Source of the DNA: Coprinus comatus
Taxonomy: Eukaryota; Basidiomycota; Agaricomycetes; Agaricales; Agaricaceae
Length of the DNA: 64,000 bases
Direction of reading: 5' to 3'
Assembly: GCA_034638255.1 (NCBI GenBank)
Contig: JAWPGT010000012.1
Span: 124,001 to 188,000, forward strand
The notes beneath the pieces are model-generated. The model saw only the letters and a list, made by a program, of their open reading frames with translations, was not told where the DNA came from and ran no database searches. Made by a program: the position numbers and the translations under genes. Shown piece after piece: positions 23,459-36,400 of the stretch. Position 1 is the stretch's first letter; the number at the start of each line of letters is the position of its first letter.

Positions 23459-25050
23459 CTACGGATCGCAAATTGACCTTTGCTCATAAATCTTATGCAC
23501 ATCACCTCCAATACCATCAAACCATTTCCGTAAAACATGACACTCTTCAACATCAGGTTCGACATGTATCGTACTTGTAGTAAGTACATAAAGCGGAACA
23601 CCTGATAACAAGTTGATTAGAGTCTAATTCTTCTCTCCGCACCAGTTGGCCCGAGAAAATATGAAAGAATTGTGGCCTACCTGTCAGTACGTCACCCTTT
23701 GCAATTGTATGTCTAAACGCCACAATCGTTCCACTTTCATATTCGAAATTCATTGCATTATACGTCCACAGTATAACTGGAAGTATGTATCCAGATTGGT
23801 CTGTTATGGTAATCTTTCGGTTTGGGATCTGTAAAAGATAAAGGGGGATAGATTGTTTTGAGTCATCGTCGTTTATCGAAGTAGCTTAATGTTTATGATT
23901 AATCAATATGACTAAAAGAGCTGGACTGACTGTGATTCCTGTTTCTAATGAAAACCAATTTTGTCTTTCCTTTAGGGGGAATACATCTCGTACAATTCCT
24001 AGAATATCTATGAGAGTTATAAAAAATCAACTGTACTCCTAGTATAAAGTACACTTACCAAGAGGTTCTTGAGCCTCTTCACGACCAACAAGATGTATTG
24101 GTACAAAATTGAATCTTAAATCAAGCGTTGGTAACAAATCATCTCCAGTACACTGTTGTTTTAAAAATCATTCCGACTTCTACAATAAAATGAAATATAA
24201 ATTACATACCTTTTCAATATAGGTAGAATTAAAAAGCTCGAGTGTATGATCCAGAAAAAAATAATCGTCACTCGGAAGATTATAATAATAATCCAAAGCT
24301 GGACATCGATACGGAAACCTAAACCCCTGCAAATAATAAACGTTGCCTTCTTCCAATCTATCATAAAGTTCAACAGCAATATCTCCTCTCGCATAACCTC
24401 GAATTTCAGTAAATTCATCTTGAAGATGAAAAACAAACATTGATTCTTCATTTCGCCAATATTTGAAGTATATGTCATGTAGTTTAGACTTGTAGGTGAC
24501 TAATACTCGAATTGTAGGAGAAATGATTGTTTCTCTTTTGAAGAATTGGAGTGGGATGATTGGAATATGACGAGGTGTAATGGATGTCGATGATATTTTA
24601 AGATTGGGTTCGAAGAAATTGGTTGGTCGAGGTGCGAACATTACGTTTTTACTCAATAGTTGTTGAGATCTTCTGATAATCAATATGCTTCGAAATGGAA
24701 TACCAGCGGAGTCAGTCATTCAATAAAACATAAGTTATTAGTATACAATCGAAGTGAAATACAACTCACCCATGACCCCGTCTACAAAACATTGCCTCTG
24801 TGATGCAAATGATAGCACATTCATTATAATTATAAGATCTCCAAGCCCAAGGGGATTCCAAAGTTGAGATTATAGCAGGAAGACATTCATAACCATCCCA
24901 AATATCAACATGTAATTCTCCTTCTTCAAGAGCTATCGCTTTAGGTATATCAGGAAAGTAACATTCGACGACAACATCTGTTTCATAGAAATTATCTGTG
25001 AGTGATGCAAGTCGACGGATACCATTGAACGTGAGGCGGCGTGGGGGCAT
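23459..25050 (-). CDS. RPA1-like single-stranded-DNA-binding protein, intact, no DBD-C
   Basis: Six exons (25050-24770, 24687-24210, 24152-24059, 24007-23931, 23828-23696, 23601-23459) join with no frame break to 401 aa. Domain order: RPA70N-like residues 1-94 (LTFNGIRRLASL, WDGYECLPAI); OB-fold DBD-A from about 153 to 253 (IRVLVTYKSKLHDIYF, FVFHLQDEFTEIRGYA, ELYDRLEEGNVYYLQGF); DBD-B from about 262 on (FNFVPIHLVG, DILGIVRDVFPLK, ITITDQSGYILPVILWTYN, VLTTSTIHVEPD). This is the arrangement of replication protein A large subunit, which binds single-stranded DNA in replication and repair. The protein stops after DBD-B, without the zinc-ribbon DBD-C that joins canonical RPA1 to RPA2/RPA3, so it probably acts alone or with other partners. 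Intron positions match the plus-strand copy at 12827. Intron 4 has a weak GTCAGT donor. Confidence 0.82.
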
Positions 25051-26768
25051 TCAATTTATGAGTGGTTGGACAATAGATGGTTGAACGTTGAAGGGTGTTA
25101 ACAGGTACTCTTCCAATCTTCGGTTGATTAGAAGAGATTGATCACAACCGTGGTCCGTGGGTATGTAGTATCATCTTGAATGTGTCAAAAGTGTCATGGT
25201 GACTATTTTTGTCGCTGGACTTCTTAATTGATGTACATATGTATTCCTAACACCTTCCTCATAATTCCAACTTTCCAACGGTCCAACAACTTTCCATAAT
25301 CTCTAACGGCATCTCTATTGTCTAAAGCTACTATTACGCCAACGATACAACCTCTTTGCTTCCAACACGACAAGTTACTGGAACACGGTGACAAACTTGT
25401 AACCACCCTACGAAAGCTCAACTCGAATCCGGAATTATTACTATGACTTCGGGTCATAGAAAGCGCAATATTTAAGCACGTCAAACACAAGCTGAATAAG
25501 GAGATAACTCATTAAATGTACTAACTAGTAGTAATAACAATCAGACAAGTGAACAGAAGATAATTGACAACTGAAAGTCTGTGTTGAATTTTATACACGA
25601 TAACAGTACTTCTCAGTCTCTGTGATGATGTGAAGACTGAGGTTGCGTAACACCATTTGTGTCTCTATATAGTTTGGTTTCGTCACGTGTCGCAGTCCAA
25701 CAGTCTGAAAGCTCGTTTATACCGACAACGAAAAACTCTGAGCACGAACACGCCCCGAACATACACTGGACCCTAGTATATTCCTGGGGAGGTACGAATA
25801 TAGGAACGAGAGGGTCTAAACTACATAATGCTTATTTGAGAGCTCATGTCTTTTATAGTACTACATAATAATCTAATCATATCTACTTCGTCATGCTCGT
25901 CATCTCACGTCATAGCTTGTTATATGTAACGGTGTAAGCCGTAGGCTTACAATAACTTGTATGTAATTAGATACCAATGATGGTGAAATTTAATGATGCC
26001 AGACTCATAGAACTTTGAACTAATTGCCATCCCTCAACACATATACCAAATTATACACCTTGTACCTCGTGCCTCTGTGGTATTGGATACATGACCACAT
26101 CCGAAGATATCGAAGCCTAACTCGGTTATCCTAATGATTATATAGCACATCTCATACCTTCTACTAGTGCTAGTGTAAATTTGATAATGCAACGGGCGTG
26201 TCACCACCCTTGACAATCTTATCAGCTTTGTTAGGTGTAGACAAACACTTCAGATTATATACTTTGTATTTACATAGCAATTGTCTTTAGTTTTACATTT
26301 TTCTACCTCGAATCGAGAGTCTGTGCAGATTGAATATCTGACTGAACTGTGTAAGACTACTTGTAACACTAGCATGTTACAAATAACCAACTGTAACATC
26401 AAGTTCAAACTCTCTCTCTCTCTCTCTCTGGGATATTTATCACTGAACCTTTTCCAAATTGAAACATTGAAATAAAGGTTGGCCCAAAGTCGATAAGCTA
26501 ATTTAGTAATACATATACATACCTCGTTTTTTCCCCGGAAAGCGTACCTATAAGCTATAACTATCAACATACACAAAGGCTCTAAATCATAATAATCCAT
26601 AGTAAAAATATAATCATGACGTAGTCGTTATTATTCATTAATGTCTTAACATTCAAATATTCAATGTTAATTGGTCAATCTAGAAATCCAAAATCCGGAA
26701 TCCTCCCAAACGTCCGTTCTTATCCGTCCAATATCCAATAAGTATCTCCTAGTGTATCTATCTCCTAG
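25051..26768. other. Gene-poor left flank of the KDZ element
   Basis: Short ORFs only (for example 25224-25490 on the minus strand), none with a known domain. GTAAGCC/GGCTTAC forms a 7-bp hairpin at about 25936-25952. A (CT)n microsatellite lies at about 26410-26428. Confidence 0.45.
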
Positions 26769-26776
26769 TACTTATC

Positions 26777-27416
26777 CACCTGAGGAACCCACGTGAAAGG
26801 TCGGCTTAGATACGGGTGTTGCCCTGATACCCCGGTTCACCACGATATGTTTCCGTTCATTTTCCCTATGTATTGAGAATTATGGACAAAATATAGAAAA
26901 ACTTCAAGAATATGCTGGTCGTTCCCGGTAATGTTTCCGGGACCGGTTATGTATCCCTCCCGCCATTGATAAGATGTTACCGGCAGCATTTCCCGGCGTT
27001 GCTCATCACCTCAGGCCGCGACCGGGTAATGCTACCCTCTCATCATTCCCATCACCTCCCATCACCCCCCGCTCATCGCTGCCTCCCGACTGCCTCCCGC
27101 CCTTTGTGACATTCCCATCTATCACGTGCATGGATCCTGCCCAGATCCTGCCACGTCATATTCTGTTTTCCTTACCACCAACACTGTTCCCCAGCTCTGC
27201 TGTCAACGCGTCACCCGCCCCGCCGTCTCTGTCCTGCCATCCCTGTCCTGCTGTCAACGCGTCACCCCCCGCCATCTCTGTCCCGCCGTCTCCACGACTA
27301 TCCCGAGCCTGGCACGCTGTCCCCAGGCTGGTGTATCCCGCAACTGCACTGTCACTGGACGTTGCTTCACGCCCTCATGCCAGCATCAAATACCTACCAC
27401 GTCATCACTCCTTCTG
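26777..27416 (+). repeat. Left terminal inverted repeat of the KDZ element
   Basis: About 640 bp. It contains an internal duplication: CTGCTGTCAACGCGTCACCC occurs at about 27198 and again at about 27249, giving a 51-bp unit absent from the right repeat. Rich in C/T and open by chance in several frames; those ORFs are not genes. Confidence 0.88.
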
Positions 27417-27971
27417 TATCTCCTATGCGTTCTTGTCATGTCTGGCCACCTCTTCTCAGCCGCAAAACTTCTCATCCCGACGCGTCACCACCACATTCAA
27501 TTCCACCTCCCTCCCAACTTACCTTAGCTGTCTGGTATGACATCGATCTGTATCTCTCATTTGTGCTCTCATTTGTCTACACTACATTATTTTAATTTTG
27601 TTTCTGCTCATCTCCCTACATCTCTTATGTTAACCTCAACAATTTCTTGTACTTTAATATTATGGTAATGATATTTTCAAAGGTTTAGATGCAAGTCCCA
27701 GTTTGCTTCTGTTGCTCTGCATATCTATCGCCGTCTGCTCACTGTTCACTATACATGATACGAAGCAGCCTGACTATCCAGGAATGCCAAGTTCCCTGTT
27801 AGACCCTGTGGCTATACATTGCCGATATTGATGTATCAATAGATCATTTTTGATCTTGATGATCTCGAACAGATCTCACAAGGGAGCAAAGCAAGAGAAC
27901 GAATAAAACATGACATTCGACTGTGTAGCTAATCTTGAGTAATAATAAAACAAGAGAAATCTATCTACAAC

Positions 27972-30645
27972 CTATTCTGAGTCACTCGAATTGATAGTTT
28001 CAGCACTTGGGAACGATGGAGGCAATTGACTGGCCACTGTTTTCCCCTTTCCCTTTCCCTTTCCCTTTCCCTTTCCCTTTCTTCGTGACTTCTTTGCAGC
28101 AGGTTCAACAGGTTCCTCACCATTCTGTAACTCACTGGGTTCAGGCTGCTTTCTCTTACCTCGCTTCACCCCTTTGTCTTTCCTTGTAGCTCTCTGGGGG
28201 ATACCATCTATTCCCTCCTCCTGAAGTGATGCCTCCAGTTCCTGAATCTCAATTCTCGTCATATCCACCCATGCACATTCGCCACATCGCAATGCATCCC
28301 TAAGCTTCCGAAGTTCCTCGATATTTGAAATTGTTGAAGGGGGGCCGAACTTGACATTTTTCGGCCACGTGCGAAGGTGGATGTGATGACGAAGGCAGAT
28401 GTGAGTCTTGTACTTCACATACTGCATCTCCATATTGCTACGGTTCATCTTCATGTCTAGTGGTAGTGGATTTAGTCAGTGATTGTAAAATAAATATAAA
28501 CGCCACTTACTCAGACCATCATTTATGAGACCCTTACATTCTGTTTGTAGATCCTTAATGGTTTCGATGCGTGTTTTTCCTGGGAGTAGCAGATATCAGT
28601 CTTAGTGGTTAACTATTCAATATTGCACTCACCCTTCTTATGTGCAATTGACCATATTTCAAATTTTCGTGCCAGATCATGGGGTGTTGTTTTTAACACC
28701 TCTTCAAGAAATCTGAAACCTTCACCACCTTCAAGCCACATTGGGTATGTTGTATCGTTCACGTGAGTCCTAGCAAATATTGTGAAACTAGCAACGCCAG
28801 TTCTTTCATGTGCAGCAGTAAGCTGATATAACGATATTGAGTAAACAAATAAGACTCTGATGAAAAGAGATGGTACAGCACATACCTCCCATTGTATCTT
28901 TTTCGCCGTACTTCCAATGTCAAGGCTAGCGGCCTTATTTGAAACACGAACACCTTTGGCTTTGGTGTTGCGGTACTCAATTAAGTTGTCGATCAGCTCC
29001 TTTTTTCGCTCTTCAGAGAGATTTTGGAGTTCGGAATCTTCAGCGATTGCCTTGCGTAGCTCCTTTGCATTTGCCCGATTTCCAGTAGTTGCATCTAGAC
29101 AGGTAAGCAATGTCATATTAATTATATTCGCAACCGTGATAAAAGATTAAACACTCACTTGCATTCATTTGTTTGGCCTTGTGGTGAACCAACGCATTCA
29201 GAAGAGTGGGCTCACGTTTCAACTTGAAGTTAGTGGTTCTGAGAACTAAACGCCTTATGTAATCAGGACGTTTACAATGACGTTGAGCGATGGCCAAGAT
29301 TTCCTTCTCTCTCCATGCTCGGAAACTTCTCAAGTCGCGTCCAAGAGCGAGCCTCTTCCTCCTTGCATTCGCCTGTGAAATACATCTTGATAATCTGTCT
29401 TGTCGCTTGGACTTGTGTGATACTGGTATTACTGGACGGTGTGGGTTTCGTAATGCATGTGTGGCACTTGGTCCTTCATCGGGACCATGAGCATCGGCAG
29501 GAACTGGCAATCCCAACGCAATCTTATACAAAGACAAGGTAAGCTCATGCAAATCAAATAGGGGCTTTTCACATACTTGAACATCTCTTTCGACAGGCCA
29601 ATCCATGTCAGTTGGACAAGATGGTGGTGATTGAGGCTGCCATCCACCAGTGTCAAGTTTGTCCAAACATGGAGGTGAACCTGATATTGCTAGCGTGCTA
29701 GTGCTGGTAACCACCGCGGTTGCTGTTGTTGTCGTTGATGGTTCAGCGTCCAGGCGTGCTACTGTTGTGGTAGTAGGCGATGTTCTTGGTATCTGCAAAT
29801 AATGGGCGTAAGTAAGTTCATTCATCCGGTAAATCAAAATACTGGAAAAGGCTTACTTGAACTGTGGCCTCCGTCCCAGAAGTACTGCTGGATCCAATTG
29901 AAGAATCACATCCACCGTGACCTGGAATGGTGCTAAGCACCGAGTCTGTTGCGGGGCTGCTGGTCGCTGACATATCAGCAGTCACCGTCTACTAAATATG
30001 TAAGAAACACTTCATTGAACCGAAATAAAATAAATATACCTGAATGTTTGTGCTAGGAGTAGTTGATGTAACCACACTTGGTATTGCATTTGCGTTCAGA
30101 GCACTGTCAAGAACTGGTGCCACCGTTGGTAGTGTAGCCTGATGTCTTGGCAGTAAGTAACATCTTCATACAGGTTCAGAAAAACTGGACTTACTGTCTC
30201 GATCTCTGTAGACACTATGCGGGAAACGGTCTCTGGTGTGGCAGGTAATATGTTATTTGCAGTCTCCAGTGCTCCACGCAAGACATCCAGAGTATTCTTC
30301 AAGTTTTGTGATGCGTTCAAGGTTTGTGAGGAATTCAACGCGTCACCCGCATTCATAACTTGCAACACGTTCAACGCGTCAATGACTGGTGACACATTGA
30401 GTGCTCCTATTGCTAGTACCCCAGTAGCTCTGCTAGGTGCCATCTAGAAATGACAGTAAGCATTTTGAAGACTGAACATTCAGTTTCTCACCTCAATTGT
30501 AGTGTAACCCGTGTTCAAGACTGTGTGTGATACATCCAGGATGACTGGTGGCACACCTCTGGGTGTTATCTAGAAGACATCATGAGCTCGAGTATCCATG
30601 AAAAATGAAGACAGAATGTTGCTTGCTCACATCGCTGTGTTCCAT
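27972..30645 (-). CDS. KDZ-element passenger gene, unknown function, basic C-terminal tail
   Basis: Multi-exon gene inside the transposon. Start ATG at 30645 (MEHSD), then exons reading ITPRGVPPVILDVSHTVL, MAPSRATGVLAIGALNVS and Ser/Thr-rich linkers. The core reads HKSKRQDRLSRCISQANARR, YIRRLVLRTTNFKLKREPTL and ALVHHKAKQMNA; then LRKAIAEDSELQNLSEER, KGVRVSNKAASLDIGSTA, ERTG and YPMWLEGGEGFRFLEEVL; then LRDALRCGECAWVDMTRIEI. It ends in a lysine-rich tail with seven KG dipeptides encoded by a (CCCTTT)n tract at 28045-28081; stop TAG at 27974-27972. I recall similar uncharacterised proteins in other agaricomycetes but know no function. Nuclear location is suggested by the basic tail. About nine short introns; exact borders are tentative. 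Confidence 0.65.
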
Positions 30646-30904
30646 TGCAGACTCAACAACGTCAACTACCGTTTCCACCTGACTCAAGAACACAAATTTT
30701 CATTATTTATTTTTTCGGTATTATCCCAGGGGTAGCCACAAAAATCCAAATTAATAGGTATCATTTCAAATACTACTAAAAACATCAAATCTAAAGATCC
30801 CCTAGGTACACATGTCCAGTATTTGATGGCAACGGCACTTGCGCATGTTTGTCTGCTCCTGGTTGATTCGTTCCTCCTCTTCGCTCTTCCACTGGCCAGA
30901 AAAC
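30646..30904. promoter_or_regulatory. Divergent intergenic region inside the KDZ element
   Basis: 259 bp between the minus-strand passenger gene (ATG at 30645) and the plus-strand gene (ATG at 30905), so it probably serves as a two-way promoter. No clear TATA box or operator was identified. Confidence 0.4.
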
Positions 30905-31755
30905 ATGTCAGAGATCTCCGGTGAGTACCCCCCCCCCATTTTTTTTCCATCTATACTGATAATTAGCTTCTTCATCCTAAGTTCAAGACCAGTACCCACC
31001 TCCGCACCTAACCGACAAGGAATGGGACGACTTTGATACTATGTGTTCCCGTTTTCTACCTGCTCCAGGCTCATCTTCTGATGTTGACAACTCTGACGGA
31101 CCAACGGTAACACTCCTTGAACCTAAAAACTCTCATATCCAAACAAAAGTCGCAGTCATTCCCTTGGATGTTGTGTCACCACCTATTCCCGATTCTTCCC
31201 AACAAGCTGTACCAGCTGAACCAGACACAAATCCTACTCCTGCTCAACAGCCGCGTCGCAAACTACGTGCGTCAAGACTCCTAAGGCACCTAAGGCTGCC
31301 GTGTCAAAGTCCAAGACTCGTGAACCAGACGCGCTATTGGTTGGTGCTGAACCTGCTGATAGTACATATGGCCTTGCGTAAGTTCTTTCTTTATAGTAAT
31401 GACACCACACTGAAAAAGTGAGAAGGAAATTAATGATATCTAATTCTACATCCCCGTCGGATACAAGTGTCTCCACCAAAACCAATGCCCTACATTTTGT
31501 TGTGATCATGGGTCGTCGACCAAGTGTCTATCACACCTTGTTCGTATGCTAGTTTTAAATCAAAATCATCAAAAATTAACCTAGGCTTACAGAGATCTTG
31601 CTATGCGTGCGGTTGGGTCACGAGGAACCATGCATGTCTTTGATAACTTGGCTGATGCAAATGCAGCCTTTGTCACCGCATTTGAGAACCAGCAGTTAAT
31701 TGTTGTTAGCGGTAATGGTACTCAACGTCCTATTGTGGATTCTTTGGAGTGGTAG
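30905..31755 (+). CDS. Second KDZ-element passenger gene, unknown function
   Basis: Exon 1 30905-30920 (MSEIS), intron 30921-30981, then VQDQYPPPHLTDKEWDDFD and a Pro/Ser-rich stretch. Near 31255-31300 the frame changes to one reading KTPKAPKAAVSKSKTREPD and ADSTYGLA (ends about 31378), followed after an intron by DLAMRAVGSRGTMHVFDNLA and TAFENQQLIVVSGN, stop TAG 31753-31755. A further open stretch at about 31880-32029 (LEIAIHDLQTRSHDLS, coiled-coil-like) could be an extra exon. No domain recognised. Head-to-head with the other passenger gene. Confidence 0.5.
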
Positions 31756-32029
31756 TTTTTTGTAGTATATTCCAGAAACAATTTCTATATCTTTTATTCT
31801 CCTCTGAATGTGCCGACACTCACGTTCTGGGTTGGACACTCAATTCCTGTTGTTATCCATGTGTCGCTTAACACACGCAGGCACTCGGAGTCAATTGGTA
31901 CCTAAGGCACCTGCAGATCTCGAGATTGCAATTCATGATCTACAGACTCGATCTCACGATCTGAGCATCTACCAACTCAACAAACTTATTGGTCTCCAAG
32001 TTCAAATTATCTCTAGATTTTTTTCATGA

Positions 32030-33498
32030 GTGCTGTATGAGTCTAAAATTTTTGGATCAGCAATGTATAGTAACTCGAATGCTAAATGGCCCTGGTCATT
32101 TGTTGAACAGTTAATGGGTGGATGTTGGGTTTGGTAGATCGGGAATTGTAAACGAGACAGCAATTCAACTGACTTCTCCAATATAAATGTCAAAACAAAG
32201 TATGGTGTACTTAATAGATTGCGAGAAACTATTGTTGTTATCCCAATACATTCACTGTCCTAAGTGCATTTGATAGTTGAAGTTGAATCAGCTGGGTATC
32301 AGCTCGAAGAGATAGACCTCTGCAATTATCCATTCATGAATCATGATTCGAGAATACCTGTTAATAGTATAAAGTTCAAATGTATGTTTCTGATTGTGAA
32401 ATATGTATCATAGTGGTTGTATAATTAGTATACTGTATAATATAACCTGTATCATAAGTGGGTATTGGTACAAAACTTCCAACCACACGTTTCACTTGTA
32501 AAGTTGTAAGTTATTAAGTACAGTGTCATGTTCCAACAATGATGTGAAAACCAGTATCACACTATCCTATGACTTGGTTGTACTTTCAGCCTTGTTTCAT
32601 CATTTGAAACTACATAGTGTCCCAGCTCGTTATTGTCTACCCAAATGTTATTTGCATTTCAGTCAGCATTAGCAGTAACAAGTATAAAAACAGTGTGCCC
32701 ATGTTTCAACGATGATGTGAAATTCAATATCATACCTTCCTATCGTTGTTGTTGTAAACTTGTACTCTCAGCTCATCCCTTCAAAATACACAGTATCTGG
32801 GGTCATTGTTTACCCAAATTCTAAGTAGTAGATGATATTAGGTTTGGTTTGAATTGACTAAACCAGTGATTCCCATTGTTTTATCCAAGTTAGCACGATT
32901 ATGCGACCCATACTATTCCATCAGTGTTATTTGGTTGGTCGCATGAAGTACATTTATCAAAAGTTTCATGGAGCATTTATTCACAACATTTTACTAGTTA
33001 CTACTGGTTATACTAGCCTACTCCTGCTCTTGATAAATAAGGTACTTTGTATTTATTTTTCTTTTCGTCATCACTGTCAAGATCATATCTTGTTATAGAT
33101 GGTAGAACCATCTACCTCCTCCCTGAAGCTAGGCCATCCCACAGTAGATAAACTAATGTTATTCAAATACAAATCCTCTCTATCAATGTGTGGCTAACAT
33201 ATGAACTTATTTAACACCCGGAGAGAAACTTGAGAAATTTCATCAAGTGGCAAAGCCATGGTCCGTGGATAAGGATTGAAAAATATCTCCATAGGACATA
33301 TAAAACTGTAATGAAATTGAATTGCAATAATTCACTCATGGTTCTGTGTTTGAAACATTGTATGGCTACAAAAAAATCAGATTCAGCCTTGAACTTGAGT
33401 GCTGAGCTTGAACGCAAACGTTTGTTGAATGACAAGGCCTGGGAAATTAAACAAGGTCAAGTGATGCCATCTTCGCATACCATTCTCAGATTCACCTC
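32030..33498. other. Internal non-coding part of the KDZ element
   Basis: AT-rich, 1.5 kb. A loosely repeated block occurs (similar phrases near 32525-32580 and 32695-32765, for example CAACGATGATGTGAAA). No credible gene; likely promoter region of the transposase. Confidence 0.45.
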
Positions 33499-36400
33499 AT
33501 GGCTTTCAGAGGTCAATTTGGCCGTTCCTCCACCTCTCGTCGAGGCAAGCAATTTACCTTTGATATAGAGAAAGATATCGAACCACACTCTTATGTGTTT
33601 ACTGAGCGGCAACTACGCAATGATTCTGGGCCGATCTTACAGGAGGCATTGAAGCGAAAGAATGGTATGTTCTATTTACTATTGACAACAATTAATTTTT
33701 ACTTACCTTTAATTTATGTAGCTGCTATTGAATCTGAAAACCAAGAAAAATTTCGTCGTCTGGACTTTTCACGAAGCAACTCACCAGATTTTGACTTGGA
33801 ATATGCGAGTGAAGTATTGGCTGGGAACGTGGAGTTAGAGGCAAGTCATGCAGGTGGTGAGCTGCTCGCAATTCTTCTTGATGATAGTGAGGCACTAGGC
33901 CAGAAATCAAAACCGCAGTGAGTACACCAAGTGGTTATTCTGTTTTTATTTTATTTACAGAGACATGATTACAGTAAAGACACACGCACTCGACATGATC
34001 GAGTACAGAACATAGTTTATGGATTCACTCAGCAGTTAGAACATACGGTTGTAGCGTTTATGAAGTGGGAGTATGATAATCGAGAGGAGAATGGTAGAGG
34101 TCCTGTGAAGGTTTATGATAGTGATGATGGACGTGAGTTCCAATTGATAGATATATTTTGTAAGTTATCCATTATCCTTCAAAGTGTAATACTGATGATT
34201 ATACCATTTGGATTTCATCTAAACAGCATCAGAAACCATTAGAACCAGCATCAATGACAGTGAGATTGGAATTGTTGCTGAGCTGATTCTTAAGGGCATG
34301 ATCCCATCTTCCCCTTATCAACCTCATCACGTCTTCTCTATTCGCGCAATTCAGTTATTTCATCGTATCCACTTGCGCTGCCCCCACCTTTCAATAGAAG
34401 CATTTGTCAAAAGTCTTGCTGACTTGCATGACGGTGTTTATCGACAATCACTGACAAAGCAGTTCAGCATTGCTTATGATGCATATCTACAGATTAGAGA
34501 TCAGCTTTCATCTTGCGTGGCCGTTGCTCTTAGGAGAGACTCAAATAGATGGAGGCTCCGGAATGCATGTGCGGCGTGTACATACAAGCTTGAAAACGAG
34601 AAACCGCTCAAATTTTCAATGCTAGCCACCATGGATGGAAATGATTCATTGAAACGAGTTCTCCGCAAGACCACTGATAGTGCTGACTCCCTCGATGGCC
34701 TAGGCATTGCTGTTAATCCTGTTCCTACCTCTCGAGAACTACCCGATGGCCGAAAACCTACTGGTGATTATTACTTAACTCGTGAGGAGGTTAACAAATT
34801 CTCTCCAGAGACGAGACGAGGACTACTGGTAACAATGGATCCAACATCAGTGAGAGTCCTTGTGCACCAAGATGGAGTAACATGAACAGAGAGAAGATCT
34901 CACGAATGTGGAGTGTTTTTGATGAGTCTGGGTTGTTTCTATCTCTCTGCCGTCATGGGTATACATTAGTAGCGTGTGATATGGTTCAGAGTGGAGAACA
35001 GTAAGTGTGCCGAAATTTAATTTTTTCTCTTTTTCCTCTGAATCTGATGTATATGATTTATTATCCTGGCAGGCGCAAATATCCCCTTGCTGTCGTTGAC
35101 ACTTTAATGGATGCATTTGGTAGCAACATTGGAATTGGATATGATATAGGTTGCGGATTTTCAAAGACAATTACTACAAGCACAATCGGACAAAAGGCTC
35201 AAGAAAAACAACTTACACCTCTTGTGGGATCGTTCCATGGTCATGCACACAACCGTCTTTGTCAACTCTCATATCTGGCAACATATGTTACTGGTATAGG
35301 ACTTGAAGACCTTGAAGGTTGTGAACGATTTTTTTCAAAGTCAAACGCACTTGCATCATCCTTACGATATGCAAGCATTTTTCATCGTCAACAGAAGATT
35401 GTGGAGTTCATGAAACATATGGATACCCGTGAAACCTCACAACAGTTGAGTACGTCCCTTTAATTTTTGTAAATTTGTGTAAAGGGAGTAAAAGATGTGA
35501 TATTAAATTTAGGTACATTTCTCGTCAAGAACTATAAACAGGCTTTAGGAATTATCAAGGGAGAGGAGGAGCTTCATCAGCTGATGGAAACCCATGGAGT
35601 CGCAAACAAATCTATTTTTGAGAAATGGTTAGCTGAAGAACGAGAGTATCTTCAGAACTTAATGACGGAGCCTTTGGAAGAAACTTACGAGATGGAATAC
35701 TTGAAGAAATTACAAGATCTTCGACGAGCTGAGTATGATTAATCATGAATATAATGATGCATTATGTAATGTTCCTGACTTTTGATACAGGGAAAATCTT
35801 GCTACAATTAATGCAACATTTGTTCCTTTTGATCCTCATGCAAAGAAGAAGGACAACCTGGCATTGAAGCTGTACCATGCTAATGAACGTGTTCGCAATT
35901 TGACGAAAGTCATTCAAGGTCTGGAAGACATTGTGAAACCTACCCACCGTTGGGAACCTGGGTCACCAGAGTGGACAAGGGTGGAAATGATGCTTACACG
36001 TAGGGTTTACCAACGTGCTCTGGATAACCTTGAGCGCCTTGTAGTTGAACGGATGTTTGAACTGACAAAAATAAATATGTCACAAAGTGGTATTTTCTTT
36101 TTTAATTTTTCACACACACGATCATGTCTCAAATTTAATGAAATCTACAGGTTATCGTTTGCGTAAACATATTGCAGAGGGTTTACGCAGTCGTAGTGAG
36201 GCAATAAGAACAGCACTTGATAAATACAACGCAGCCGCCCAGAATTTACGGCCTCCTCGACCTAAACTCACCTGGGATCAGGTGGTCGAATATTCGTTCT
36301 TGGCTGATTTTGATCTCCTACGTGATACACGCCAAGACATTCGGACACGTCCCTGGGCAACACCATCAGGCCGATCTATGATGGATCAACATTTTAAGAT

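Noticed and set aside
26912..27595. ORFs of 65-188 codons in the KDZ left repeat (and 95-260 codons in the right repeat)
   Set aside because: They are chance open frames in GC-rich terminal repeat; several frames are open at once and none has a domain.
28045..28081. (CCCTTT)n tract as telomere-like or regulatory repeat
   Set aside because: It encodes the in-frame Lys-Gly tail of the passenger gene on the minus strand.
32002..32193. 63-codon minus-strand ORF inside the KDZ element
   Set aside because: No motif, AT-rich, overlaps the 3' end of the plus-strand passenger gene.
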